Origin: CBDDCA01 sp965218205 | GTDB taxonomy: Bacteria; Spirochaetota; Spirochaetia; WTKD01; G963693115 | DNA: 64,000 nucleotides | Direction of reading: 5' to 3' | Assembly: GCA_965218205.1 (NCBI GenBank) | Contig: OZ244590.1 | Location: 1,178,001 to 1,242,000 of the forward strand | In this document: positions 45,254-53,850 of the stretch, piece after piece | Position numbering within the stretch: the stretch's first letter is position 1 | How the letters are laid out: each line of letters begins with the position of its first letter | The notes under the pieces: generated by a model | Told to the model about the DNA's origin: nothing | The model's database searches: none | What the model saw: the letters and a program-made list of their open reading frames with translations, nothing else | Program-made: the position numbers and the translations under genes

Positions 45254-45757
45254 ATGGATAAACAACAAGAAAGAAGAATTATTACTGTTTTAGTATCGAA
45301 TAAACCTGGAGTGCTTATTCGTATAGCACTTGTATTTTCACGAAGAGGGTATAACATACATGGGTTAGTAACTCATCCTACCCATGATCCTACAAAATCA
45401 GTTATCACTATTACTGCAAAAGGAAAAAAAGAAGTGATGAACCAAATTCTCAAACAGCTTAACAAACTCATTGATGTTATTCATGCTTCTGATAGAACAT
45501 ATGACAATACTGTAAAGCAAGAACTTGCACTCATAAAAATCAACTTCAATGAAAACACAAGAAAGGATATACTGCTTATCGCACAATCATTTAAGTGCGA
45601 AATTGTGGATATATCACATGAATCTATCACTCTCAGTTTCTCAGGAACAGAATTAGAACTTGATCCACTTGAAAATTTACTTGCTTCATTTGGTATCATT
45701 GAAATTATACGTACAGGGTCTATCGTAATGATACGAGGAAATACTTTAACAACATAA
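45254..45757 (+). CDS. ilvN: Acetolactate synthase regulatory subunit
   Basis: 167 aa. An N-terminal ACT domain (ITVLVSNKPGVLIRIALVFSRRGYN, quoted here only in part as NKPGVLIRIA and RRGYNIHGL) binds the feedback inhibitor, usually valine, and is followed by the C-terminal ALS_ss domain (VDISHESITLSFSG). Normal length. A GGGAG ribosome-binding site lies at the end of ilvB. A strong terminator follows. Confidence 0.95.
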   Translation: MDKQQERRIITVLVSNKPGVLIRIALVFSRRGYNIHGLVTHPTHDPTKSVITITAKGKKEVMNQILKQLNKLIDVIHASDRTYDNTVKQELALIKINFNENTRKDILLIAQSFKCEIVDISHESITLSFSGTELELDPLENLLASFGIIEIIRTGSIVMIRGNTLTT

Positions 45758-45800
45758 GCCTCCCTCTCTAAACTCTAAAGCTTAGCTAGAGTTACAAGAC

Positions 45801-45836
45801 ATAAAAAAGAGCAACAGGACTGTTGCTCTTTTTTAT
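45801..45836. terminator. Rho-independent terminator between ilvN and the TonB receptor gene
   Basis: A perfect inverted repeat: ATAAAAAAGAGCAACAG, a 2-base centre and CTGTTGCTCTTTTTTAT. T-runs on both strands let it serve ilvBN from the left and the convergent receptor gene from the right. A smaller hairpin (AACTCTA..TAGAGTT) lies just before it. Confidence 0.88.
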
Positions 45837-45851
45837 GCACTCTCTCTCAAT

Positions 45852-48335
45852 TTATAGCTTAAATGTTAAGTATAGTGAAAATTCAAGATATTTCGTAAAA
45901 CTATTAGCATCAATGTTATATGTATATTCTCTTCCATCAATATCTTTATCTGATGCTCCTTCTGTCTTATCATCTTTTATATCTCTCTTAAATGTTAAGA
46001 AAGCAAGCAAATTACCTAAGGCAAAACGATAGTTAAAGGTGAGAAATTTATTATCCACAAACACCCCTGTAAAAGAAGGCACTAAGGTCATCACGGGAAT
46101 GTACTCTCTTGCTGAATTAATTTCTCTTTCTTGCCTGATGAGATTTCCTTTATCATCTTTTACTACTTCGTTAGGAGTAAATGGTTTGTCTATTGCAAAA
46201 GAACTAGACAGTGCAAAAGTAAACACTTCATGGGGGCTTACTGAGTATTTCATTCCAATAGTATGACGTGTATCATCATTAGATGGTAACCACTCATTGT
46301 CTTTTGTATAGAAATAAGAAAATCCTAGTGTATAGGAAAGCTCAAATGTTTGAATATTTTTACTATACTTCCAACGAGTGGTTGCTCCAGTACCATAGCC
46401 ATAATTTACAGGCTTATATGCGTAGTTTCGAGTAGCATCTGTATCTCTATATCTAAACTGACTAAATATTCCATGAAAATTATAGTACCAGCCAAAATAC
46501 GGAGTAAGCGATAACTGATGATTTCCAAGTTCAATAAGGTATTTTGTAGAGGCCATAATGCCATAATTAGGATCTGTATACGATGTTTTGCTGTCTGTAT
46601 ACTCTACTGTTTTTTCTAACACCTTTCTGTCTATGTACTGCAATTTTTCTAAAAAAGCAGGACTCCATCCTAATGAAAAAGAAATAGTGTGTATATCAGA
46701 AAAAGTGGTAGCATACTCACTTCGAAGCGAAGGATACAAAGAGCTAGCTGATTGAGCAACCCATGATACGCCTGGACTTATAGAAAATTTAACATCTCCC
46801 CTATCAAAATAATCTTCATAGTCATATTGACCGTATAGATATAATCGTAAATAATCTTCGTTTATTGTAATGTTTTTATCTTGATTTTCTTTATTTGTAG
46901 GACTACTTACATTAGCATATGTATAAGTATCTCCATAGCTAGCATCTAGGACAGAATACTCAACACTAGAGCCTGCACTCACTATATGCTTATCAGTTAA
47001 TGCCCATGAAAAAGAATCATTCAACGCAGAGTACCATACTTTTGATGTTCCATCATAATCGTAGCCAATAGTTCCCTTCGTCTCTCCTCTTTCTTTTAAG
47101 CGTTTTATAGCATCATCTGAGAGTTTTTTTAATGTATATTGCGAATTTAATGAGACTACAGAATAGTATGAAATAATATCTATAACATGTAAACCTCTAT
47201 CTGCAACTACTTTTCGCCATTGCACTCCTCCTCCAAAAAAGTAGGGAAAATCTTGCTTTTCTCCTTCAAACGGATTGTCTTGCGAAGTATTTTTTACATC
47301 CAGCTGTACTATATCATAGTAGGCAAGCCCCAGTACTTTTACTACATCATTTTGATTTTTATAGGTAAAAGACAAGAAATAATCCCCATATGTATACCAA
47401 TCAACATTTATGTCACTATCATCAGTAGCTAACACTTCAATAAGTGGAATTAGAGTATACCTCTCAATAGATTGCCGTGCTATCGCAAATAATGTTGCAT
47501 TCTTTCCTATTGTCTGCCTATACCCAATATAAGGGGCAGTGGCACTCAACCCTAACATGAGACGATTATTCTGTACATCCTTAGGATATGCAATTACTGT
47601 TCCTCCAAGTGATTGTCCATACCTTCCAGGAGGAGGTCCCTTGATGGTCTTAATAGATCCCACCGTTTCCTTAGAGATAATAGGCTGGCTACTATTAGAA
47701 TAATGTGCATTAGTCGGAACAGGCAAAAAATCAACATAGTTCTGATTCCATGCACTGTCTCCTCCAAACACAGAATAACTTGTTCCTAATGTAAAAAATG
47801 AATTTGTACCAGGCTCTAGGATTCTCGCCATAGAAGCATTTCCTATATCATCTTGCATCACTCCTGCTTCAGAGGTAATAATACTAAAAGGGTCACCTCG
47901 TTCAAGGGAGGCATTTTCTACCTCAGATTCCCCGTATTCTGTAATGTTTGGCTCTTGTTGTATATCTCTGTCTGCAGTAACTATTATCTCCTCTTCTACT
48001 AACTCAGCCTGTGAAGATTGCTCCACTACAATCTCAAATACTGTTGGATTAGCACTGGTATCTTGTCCTGCATTAACACTAAAAGAAAAATCAGCTTCAT
48101 CAGCAGCAAGAGTGATAACTTTAAGCGTATATTCACCTGGCTCTACATCAAAAAAAGCAAAATTACCCTCTTCATCACTTAGTTCAATGATGTCTAACTC
48201 AACGAGTATGACTGTTGCCTCAACAACAGGTTCATCATTTTGTATAATACTCCCATAATAATCTTCAGAAAATACAGTAATGCTTCCTACTATTAATAAG
48301 AAACATACAAACATGCTTAATTTCTTATATACCAT
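45852..48335 (-). CDS. TonB-dependent outer-membrane receptor
   Basis: 827 aa. Signal peptide (residues 1-23), a carboxypeptidase-regulatory-like beta-sandwich (SIIQNDEPVVEATVILVE ... VEPGEYTLKV), a TonB-box-like EEIIVTAD, a plug domain with VGSIKTIKGPPPGRYGQSLGG (in part), then a long beta-barrel that ends in YLEFSLYLTFKL with the expected C-terminal aromatic/hydrophobic strand. The ligand, for example a siderophore, sugar or cobalamin, cannot be told. The TonB-ExbBD motor that would energise it is encoded on the other strand beyond the decayed IS. Confidence 0.88.
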   Translation of the reverse strand: MVYKKLSMFVCFLLIVGSITVFSEDYYGSIIQNDEPVVEATVILVELDIIELSDEEGNFAFFDVEPGEYTLKVITLAADEADFSFSVNAGQDTSANPTVFEIVVEQSSQAELVEEEIIVTADRDIQQEPNITEYGESEVENASLERGDPFSIITSEAGVMQDDIGNASMARILEPGTNSFFTLGTSYSVFGGDSAWNQNYVDFLPVPTNAHYSNSSQPIISKETVGSIKTIKGPPPGRYGQSLGGTVIAYPKDVQNNRLMLGLSATAPYIGYRQTIGKNATLFAIARQSIERYTLIPLIEVLATDDSDINVDWYTYGDYFLSFTYKNQNDVVKVLGLAYYDIVQLDVKNTSQDNPFEGEKQDFPYFFGGGVQWRKVVADRGLHVIDIISYYSVVSLNSQYTLKKLSDDAIKRLKERGETKGTIGYDYDGTSKVWYSALNDSFSWALTDKHIVSAGSSVEYSVLDASYGDTYTYANVSSPTNKENQDKNITINEDYLRLYLYGQYDYEDYFDRGDVKFSISPGVSWVAQSASSLYPSLRSEYATTFSDIHTISFSLGWSPAFLEKLQYIDRKVLEKTVEYTDSKTSYTDPNYGIMASTKYLIELGNHQLSLTPYFGWYYNFHGIFSQFRYRDTDATRNYAYKPVNYGYGTGATTRWKYSKNIQTFELSYTLGFSYFYTKDNEWLPSNDDTRHTIGMKYSVSPHEVFTFALSSSFAIDKPFTPNEVVKDDKGNLIRQEREINSAREYIPVMTLVPSFTGVFVDNKFLTFNYRFALGNLLAFLTFKRDIKDDKTEGASDKDIDGREYTYNIDANSFTKYLEFSLYLTFKL

Positions 48336-48409
48336 TATATTCCTCCTAGTATATTATTTTTTTTTATAGATATTTCTATTAAGAACTATTTTTATAACAA
48401 ATATTTACA

Positions 48410-48415
48410 ATTATA
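48410..48415 (-). promoter_or_regulatory. Putative -10 box of the TonB receptor gene
   Basis: TATAAT on the minus strand, 74 bases before the ATG of the receptor. The -35 region is poor. The T16 run (A16 on the plus strand) at 48461-48476 lies about 45-60 bases further upstream. Confidence 0.4.
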
Positions 48416-48460
48416 ACATAAAAAATAAATAGTATGTGTGTGTTTTGACTAAAATTTTAG

Positions 48461-48476
48461 AAAAAAAAAAAAAAAA
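48461..48476. repeat. A16/T16 homopolymer between the receptor promoter and the IS remnant
   Basis: Sixteen consecutive A on the plus strand. It is non-coding and lies upstream of the likely -10 of the TonB receptor gene. The gene-free interval 48336-48526 otherwise holds only that promoter. Confidence 0.8.
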
Positions 48477-48526
48477 TAGCCTGTATTACTGTGCATAAAA
48501 TGTAATTTTTCTTATATAGTTACTAT

Positions 48527-49588
48527 AAAAAACTAATTACTATACCATTTTAGTAAAATATGCCTTTCACTTGACACATAAAGTACGCTTTTACTGATAA
48601 CTATACAATAGTACGAGAATACAAAGAGAAGCCGAAAGCTATGCTCTATGATAGGCGTCCTGCTTCAGTAGAACATCCTAATACCATGATACCTTACTAT
48701 CAGTTAAAACTCAAAGAGATATGCGAAACATTACAGCACTATCATCAACGATGTATTGCCTCTCATATACAACGAGAGTATGCCATTCCTTATTCCATAA
48801 AGACTATCATTAAGCATCTGAGAAAGATGGGGTTTTTTAAGACACATAAAAAGCGAAAAGCAGAAAAGAAACAAGAGGCTCGCCTATGGAAACAACTGCT
48901 GCAGTTTTGTCAAAAAATACAAGTAGATATTAAATATCTTACCGATATCCCTGAATTATACTTCTCATTACGCAAGTTTTGCCTCCCAAAGTATCAAATT
49001 ACCGCACGCGATGTCGCAACAGGGGCTTTATGGATATGCTTTGCTACTCAAAAAAGCTCTTCTCATACCGCTTTGTTTATTGAATATCTGCTTACTCATC
49101 TTGCTTCTTTTCACGTTGATACTTCCTCTATTACTATTCAAACTGTTGATAATGGCTCTGAGTTTATCTCAGGGGCTTTTAGTACTAAACAGTCTGCTTT
49201 TGTTGCTTCTCTTGCAGCATACGAGGCACACCATACTACTATCCCATATGCTTCTCCTACTTACAATTCTGATGTCGAGGCTTCTCATAAACTTATTGAA
49301 ACTGAATGCTATGCAAAAATGCAGAATCCCTACTCTCAGTACTTTTTTACTCAAAAGTGCTGAGTATCAATATAGCTTTAATCATCAACGCCATAACTCT
49401 TATAAACACGGCTCTCCTGCTTTGTTGCTCAAAGAAAAAAGTCCTTCTCTGGATCCTTGTGTACTTACTCTGCGACCTCTTATTGTTGATACTTTCCTTA
49501 CTAAACGAACATTACACACTTGGCATAATAGAAATTTTGCAGTATACTGATTTTATCAAAAGGGTTCACACGAAACGGTTAAAACTCC
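48527..49588 (+). mobile_element. Decayed insertion sequence (DDE transposase, IS481/IS3-like)
   Basis: About 1.06 kb with a broken rve-type transposase gene. The left boundary is set by the 95-base stretch repeated (as 85 bases) at 49589-49673. Clear terminal inverted repeats were not found, so the exact ends are uncertain. Confidence 0.65.
48560..49550 (+). pseudogene. Frameshifted DDE transposase
   Basis: The longest intact part runs from 48641 and carries a helix-turn-helix segment (SIKTIIKHLRKMGFFK) and the rve catalytic core: VDIKYL (first Asp), TVDNGSEFISG (second Asp), and DVEASHKLIETECY (Glu). At the T6 run 49343-49348 the frame closes at once, while the +1-shifted frame continues with LLKSAEYQYSF to 49550; loss of one T would restore it. 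Upstream, KYAFHLTHKVRF and TDNYTIVREYKEKPKAM read as one helix-turn-helix only if one base is removed from the T4 at about 48589, so there are probably two frameshifts. Programmed shifting is possible but less likely. Confidence 0.7.
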
Positions 49589-49673
49589 AAAAAACTAATT
49601 ACTATACCATTTTAGTAAAATATGCCTTTCACTTGACACTTTTTACTGATAACTATACAATAGTACGAGAATA
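49589..49673 (+). repeat. 85-bp truncated copy of the IS left end
   Basis: Repeats 48527-48621 apart from a net loss of 10 bases (positions corresponding to CATAAAGTACGC in the left copy). It encodes the same helix-turn-helix fragment as the transposase start and so looks like the stub of a second IS copy. It now lies directly before exbB. Confidence 0.8.
49633..49661 (+). promoter_or_regulatory. IS-derived promoter of exbB-exbD-exbD-tonB
   Basis: TTGACA (49633-49638), exactly 17 bases, TACAAT (49656-49661), within the IS fragment. In the left IS copy the same two boxes are 27 bases apart and so should be inactive. The exbB start is 60 bases downstream with TAGGAG before it. Confidence 0.7.
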
Positions 49674-49720
49674 GACTTATATTTTTTATTATACATTATC
49701 AATAATAATTAGGAGTAGTT

Positions 49721-50296
49721 ATGCAAAATGCAGTAGATTTTTTTATTTCTGGGGGACCATTTATGTACCCCCTCTTACTTGCTTCAGTATTAGCAATCAC
49801 GCTTATATTAGAGCGTATGATAAGTAGCATTGCTTGGACAAGAACAATGAAACAATACGTACGGTTTATAGAAACACGTGGTATTGAAGGTACTAAAATT
49901 CCCGGTAGCAGCGAAAGTTTTTGGCAAAAAAATACAAAAGATCGCAAACAAGAAACAGAAAGCAACTTTCAAGCTGTATGCGAAAAACGTACAAGCCCAT
50001 ATCAAATACTCAACACAGTAGGAGCTGTATCTCCTCTTCTTGGGTTTATTGGTACTATTTCTGGAATGATAGGGGCTTTTCAATCTATAGCAAATGCAGA
50101 TAAAGTTTCCATTAAATTGGTAGCGGCAGGTATTTCAGAAGCCTTAATTACTACTGGTTTTGGACTTATCATTGCTGTAATATGTATTTTTGCCGAATCT
50201 GTAGGAATGTATCTTTTTGGAAATTTTACTCAAAGTATTGAGTTAAAGCTAGAAAAGATATTTAAGGCAGAAGAAGACGCTCATGAAAATCGTTAA
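49721..50296 (+). CDS. exbB: ExbB/TolQ/MotA-family proton-channel protein
   Basis: 191 aa with three membrane helices: one near the N-terminus (PFMYPLLLASVLAITLILE) and two after a cytoplasmic loop (VGAVSPLLGFIGTISGMIGAF and AGISEALITTGFGLIIAVICIF, quoted in part). The TGFGL and GTxxGM blocks are the MotA/TolQ/ExbB signature. It forms the pentameric channel that, with ExbD, uses the proton gradient to drive TonB. TAGGAG precedes the ATG. The exbD start overlaps its end by 14 bases. Confidence 0.92.
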   Translation: MQNAVDFFISGGPFMYPLLLASVLAITLILERMISSIAWTRTMKQYVRFIETRGIEGTKIPGSSESFWQKNTKDRKQETESNFQAVCEKRTSPYQILNTVGAVSPLLGFIGTISGMIGAFQSIANADKVSIKLVAAGISEALITTGFGLIIAVICIFAESVGMYLFGNFTQSIELKLEKIFKAEEDAHENR

Positions 50297-50777
50297 AGAA
50301 GGACGTAAATCGCTTGGTGACCTTTCGGGATCCATGACTGACATATGTTTTTTACTTATTATCTTTTTTCTTGTTGCCGCAGTATTTATCAATGATGAAG
50401 GGCTTGTTCTTTTTTTACCAAACGAAGATTCTGAACCACAAAAAAAATTAGAAGACAAAGTTTTACAGATAAGACAAATACGATTACTCAGCGAAGAAAG
50501 CATTATTGTAGATACAAAAGAGTACCCCTTTGAAGAGTTTAAGAAGATTATCACCCCTTTAATACAGGAGAAAATACAAGAAATTGGTACTCCTCCTACT
50601 GTAATTTTACAAATTGGTGATGATATATCGTATAGTAAAGCTATGGAAGCCCTCTCTGTTATTGAGCAGGCAGGAGTGGAAGATTTTACTATTACTTCGC
50701 AAGGAATAGAGACATTTTTAATACCAATAAATTTCTCAAAAAAAGGGAATTTTCTTACTACTATAGATGAGGAGTAG
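50283..50777 (+). CDS. exbD: ExbD/TolR-family protein (first copy)
   Basis: 164 aa. A short cytoplasmic N-terminus, one membrane helix with the functional Asp at its start (SGSMTDICFLLIIFFLVAA), and a periplasmic domain. Works with ExbB as the proton-coupled stator for TonB. A second ExbD-like gene follows 3 bases later. Confidence 0.9.
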   Translation: MKIVKEGRKSLGDLSGSMTDICFLLIIFFLVAAVFINDEGLVLFLPNEDSEPQKKLEDKVLQIRQIRLLSEESIIVDTKEYPFEEFKKIITPLIQEKIQEIGTPPTVILQIGDDISYSKAMEALSVIEQAGVEDFTITSQGIETFLIPINFSKKGNFLTTIDEE

Positions 50778-50780
50778 ACT

Positions 50781-51173
50781 ATGCAATTATTAAAACGAAA
50801 AAAAAGAAAAGCCTTTGCTCTTGTTGCTACAAGTGATATTGCTTTCTTATTACTGATATTTTTGATAGTTACTGCTAACTTAGAGTACAACCCTGAGATT
50901 ACTGCCCCACAAATTGCAAACACTACTGAGTTTTTAGCAACTGAAAATAAAGTAATTCTTATTGAAGTAACAGGTGATGGAGAACTCTTTGTTGAAAGTA
51001 AAAAAACTAATCTAAATGAGTTTCCTTCTCTATTATCAGAGCTTAGTAATGAATTTATTTATAGAATTTATGCGGATCAAACAGCCCCATTTTTTCTTAT
51101 TGCAACAGCCTTAAACGAACTGCAAAAAAATAATAAGCAAAAAATACTTATGATGATTGAAAAGGAACAATAA
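50781..51173 (+). CDS. exbD: ExbD/TolR-family protein (second copy)
   Basis: 130 aa, distinct from the first copy in sequence. The N-terminus FALVATSDIAFLLLIFLIVTANLEYNP (in part: ATSDIAFLLLIFL) contains the membrane helix with the key Asp, followed by a short periplasmic domain. Two tandem ExbD genes are common in TonB operons of several phyla and may give a hetero-dimeric stator. Confidence 0.88.
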   Translation: MQLLKRKKRKAFALVATSDIAFLLLIFLIVTANLEYNPEITAPQIANTTEFLATENKVILIEVTGDGELFVESKKTNLNEFPSLLSELSNEFIYRIYADQTAPFFLIATALNELQKNNKQKILMMIEKEQ

Positions 51174-51187
51174 TATACAGGATAGCT

Positions 51188-51775
51188 ATGAAAAAAATAC
51201 TTTTTTACATTATTTCTATTGTAACACATATAGTTATTTTCTATATATTGGCATTAAACTTTGGAGTATTAGGTCAATTTACAGAAGAAAAACAATATGA
51301 AGTGCTTGAATTTCAATTAGTAAATCCTGTAGTAAAAACTGCCCCTCCTCCCCCTCCAGAAGTAAAGAAAGCACCTCCTCCTCCAAAAGTTATATCATCA
51401 GTAACGGAGGTAACAAAAGAACCTGAAGAAGAACAGGAAGCGGTAGAAGAGGTAGTACAGCAAATTACTAGCACAGCAAAGGAGTTTGCTGCTTTTTATA
51501 AAGTAGATACTCGGCCTTCATTTAAGAAGAGAGCACCACAACGTTATCCTGCTCTTGAAAAACGTGCAGGAAAAGAAGGTATCGTTATTATAGAAGTGGA
51601 TATTGATGAAAATGGCATATTACAAGCTGCTCGTATCAAAAAAAGTGGGGGGAAAAATTTTGACACTTCTGCATTAGAGATGATTGAAAATTCAACATAT
51701 AATCCTGGTGTAAAAGATGGTGTGCCTATTCCTGTACGAATGCGCTTTACTATACGCTATAAACTAAAAGGGTAA
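51188..51775 (+). CDS. tonB: TonB energy transducer
   Basis: 195 aa. An N-terminal membrane anchor (ILFYIISIVTHIVIFYILA) with a His in the helix, a Pro-rich spacer (TAPPPPPEVKKAPPPPK), and a C-terminal TonB domain (GIVIIEVDIDENGILQ ... YNPGVKDGVPIPVRMRFTI). It spans the periplasm and opens TonB-dependent receptors such as the one at 45852-48335. Confidence 0.92.
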   Translation: MKKILFYIISIVTHIVIFYILALNFGVLGQFTEEKQYEVLEFQLVNPVVKTAPPPPPEVKKAPPPPKVISSVTEVTKEPEEEQEAVEEVVQQITSTAKEFAAFYKVDTRPSFKKRAPQRYPALEKRAGKEGIVIIEVDIDENGILQAARIKKSGGKNFDTSALEMIENSTYNPGVKDGVPIPVRMRFTIRYKLKG

Positions 51776-51796
51776 TACTTATATGGAGAAGGCATC

Positions 51797-52216
51797 ATGT
51801 CAGCTATACAAGAACGAATAGTACTAGAAGCAAAAAAGAGAGGCTTTCATCTCATTAGCAATGAGATTGAAAGCAAATCTAAAACACTACAGAACATTGA
51901 GAGCGGACTTGCCCATTTATTTTTAATGCATACAAGTGCAAGCATAAGTATCAATGAAAATGCAGACCCATCAGTACGTGTAGATTTTGAAACATTTAGC
52001 AATACTATGATACCTGAACATTTTGCAGGTTTTACCCATACCTATGAAGGCAGCGATGATATGCCTGCTCATATAAAATCTTCTTTGTATGGGGTGTCAT
52101 TATCCATACCAGTACATAATGGAACATTTGTGCTTGGTACTTGGCAAGGAATCTATCTTAATGAACATCGTAACTACGGAGGAAACCGTACATTGATGAT
52201 AACAGTATTATACTAG
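51797..52216 (+). CDS. yjbQ: YjbQ/UPF0047-family protein
   Basis: 139 aa, full length for the family. The core HTSASISINENADPSVRVDFE, quoted in part, and the end motif GTWQGIYLNEHRN are typical. Members show weak thiamine-phosphate synthase activity in some bacteria, but the physiological role is not settled. It follows tonB by 21 bases and may be read with it, having its own GGAG site. Confidence 0.9.
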   Translation: MSAIQERIVLEAKKRGFHLISNEIESKSKTLQNIESGLAHLFLMHTSASISINENADPSVRVDFETFSNTMIPEHFAGFTHTYEGSDDMPAHIKSSLYGVSLSIPVHNGTFVLGTWQGIYLNEHRNYGGNRTLMITVLY

Positions 52217-52224
52217 CGATAATA

Positions 52225-53412
52225 TTATTCATCAGTAGTCATCTCTTGAGAAGTTTCTTGAACGAATACATTATTTTTATTTTTTAGTAACATATCTAAT
52301 TGAGGGTACGGAATCTCAATAGCATATTTCTTAAATAGCTCCCATACTTTTATGTGTAAATCTGAGCTTACTTGATACCTGTCTTTTACATCTCGAATAC
52401 ATACATATATTGCTACTTTAATTCCTGAGTCTGCAAATTTTTGTACTCTAAAAAACATATCTTTCCCTGTTTCTCTGTATGGCATAGTCTCTGCAGCTTC
52501 TTTCATCACTTTTTCTACCATGTATAAATCAGACTGATAGCTAACTTGTACTTTACAATTTATATAAAAAATTCTATCGCTATGCGTATAATTTTGTACT
52601 GGATTGTTGGTAAGGTATTTATTAGGAATGATAAGCTCGTCTCCAGAAAGATTACGAATAACAGTATGCAACATGTTTATATGTTCAACAGTACCTTCAA
52701 TATCCATCACTAATACCCTATCGCCTTCATTGATGACTCGAGAGGTGTTCATTGAAATGCCTGATATAAAATTACCAACAACATCCTGTAACCCAAACCC
52801 TATACCAAAGCCCAATGCTCCAAATACAAGATTAAGCGATCTTATATCAATTCCTATAAAAGGAAGCCCAACAAAAATAACTATGGTAAAGACACCGTAG
52901 CGTATGAGTATGCCTAGTGAATTCTTATTCTTAATGGTAACATGCTGGATAACATAACGTTGTGATACTTGCATGCCTATCTTAGACAAGGAGTTTGCTA
53001 TATACAAAAGAATAATAATTTGCACAATATTGAGAAATGAAATAGTAATATTACCATTTGTAAAAAAAGGAGTAGTAAATATTTCTACAATATTTCGTAG
53101 AGATAACAATAACAACAACAAACGTACTACAATAACTATTACTATTATCAAAGTGATGGTATGTATTACCTTTAGTGCAATATCATACCGTGTACGGATG
53201 CCTTTGCCTTTCGTATGGGATATATGAGAATCTCTACTTGCTTTTCCATTATCGTTGCCTGCTATTAAGAGAATGATATGCCTAAACAATCTAGAAAGAA
53301 CAAGCAACAGAACAAGAGGAATGATTAAATGTATGATAAAAAACTCTACAGTAAATACTTCCCCTCTTATAGAGAGAATTGTAAAGTCAAAAAAAGCACT
53401 TATTTTATCCAT
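52225..53412 (-). CDS. mscS: MscS-family mechanosensitive ion channel
   Basis: About 395 aa. Several N-terminal membrane helices precede the pore helix ALGFGIGFGLQDVVGNFISG, the Gly/Ala-rich TM3 of MscS, and a cytoplasmic beta/alpha vestibule (GDRVLVMDIEGTVEHI, NKYLTNNPVQNY). It would release solutes on osmotic downshock. The ATG at 53412 overlaps the sufE stop in ATGGATAA and is preferred; the frame can extend to 53433. Larger than E. coli MscS (286 aa) because of additional N-terminal helices. Confidence 0.88.
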   Translation of the reverse strand: MDKISAFFDFTILSIRGEVFTVEFFIIHLIIPLVLLLVLSRLFRHIILLIAGNDNGKASRDSHISHTKGKGIRTRYDIALKVIHTITLIIVIVIVVRLLLLLLSLRNIVEIFTTPFFTNGNITISFLNIVQIIILLYIANSLSKIGMQVSQRYVIQHVTIKNKNSLGILIRYGVFTIVIFVGLPFIGIDIRSLNLVFGALGFGIGFGLQDVVGNFISGISMNTSRVINEGDRVLVMDIEGTVEHINMLHTVIRNLSGDELIIPNKYLTNNPVQNYTHSDRIFYINCKVQVSYQSDLYMVEKVMKEAAETMPYRETGKDMFFRVQKFADSGIKVAIYVCIRDVKDRYQVSSDLHIKVWELFKKYAIEIPYPQLDMLLKNKNNVFVQETSQEMTTDE

Positions 53413-53848
53413 TCGAAAGTAATCGTGCCTCATCTATAATTTTTTGTACTATATTGCCAAAGGCATTTGCTCTTGTAGGAGTAAGCATAATATGTAAATC
53501 AATAGAGCGAGTAAATTCTTGTATTAGAGCTTGTCCTTCCTGTGCTAATTCGGCAATGCTTAAAAAAGAAAAACCAAACGCCATTACTCCCATAAGCCCT
53601 TGAATAATCATAGCATCCGATTTTCCTCGTATTGTTGCTTTCTCATCGTGTTCTTCTACTACTACATAGGCATTAGATATGCATCCATGTACATAGGTAT
53701 GCTCATTACATTCTTCTTGTGTTAATACACTGAGTTTGCTTTGATATGCAATAATCCCATGAAACATATCGCTTGCATCCAATAATAGCAAATCATTTAG
53801 CTCATTCGCAAGAGAATGAAATGTTTTACGTGATACTTCTATTGACAT
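53405..53848 (-). CDS. sufE: SufE-family cysteine-desulfurase partner
   Basis: 147 aa from the ATG at 53848, which follows GGGAG; a TTG five codons earlier would overlap cysS and is less likely. The active-site Cys56 lies in YVHGCISNAYV (family pattern V.GC.S.V), where it takes persulfide sulfur from a SufS-type desulfurase for Fe-S cluster assembly. No sufS, sufB or sufC lies in the window. It sits between cysS and mscS. Confidence 0.85.
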   Translation of the reverse strand: MSIEVSRKTFHSLANELNDLLLLDASDMFHGIIAYQSKLSVLTQEECNEHTYVHGCISNAYVVVEEHDEKATIRGKSDAMIIQGLMGVMAFGFSFLSIAELAQEGQALIQEFTRSIDLHIMLTPTRANAFGNIVQKIIDEARLLSNG

Positions 53849-53850
53849 AA

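Noticed and set aside
48572..48574. In-frame TGA before the transposase as a recoded codon
   Set aside because: A nearby one-base frameshift gives a better helix-turn-helix reading without using the TGA, and no selenocysteine or Trp recoding signal is seen; all other genes use TGA as stop.
48527..49673. Reading the 85/95-bp repeat around the transposase as a target-site duplication like the one at the R-M genes
   Set aside because: The repeated DNA encodes the transposase helix-turn-helix, so it belongs to the IS itself; a truncated second IS copy explains it better.
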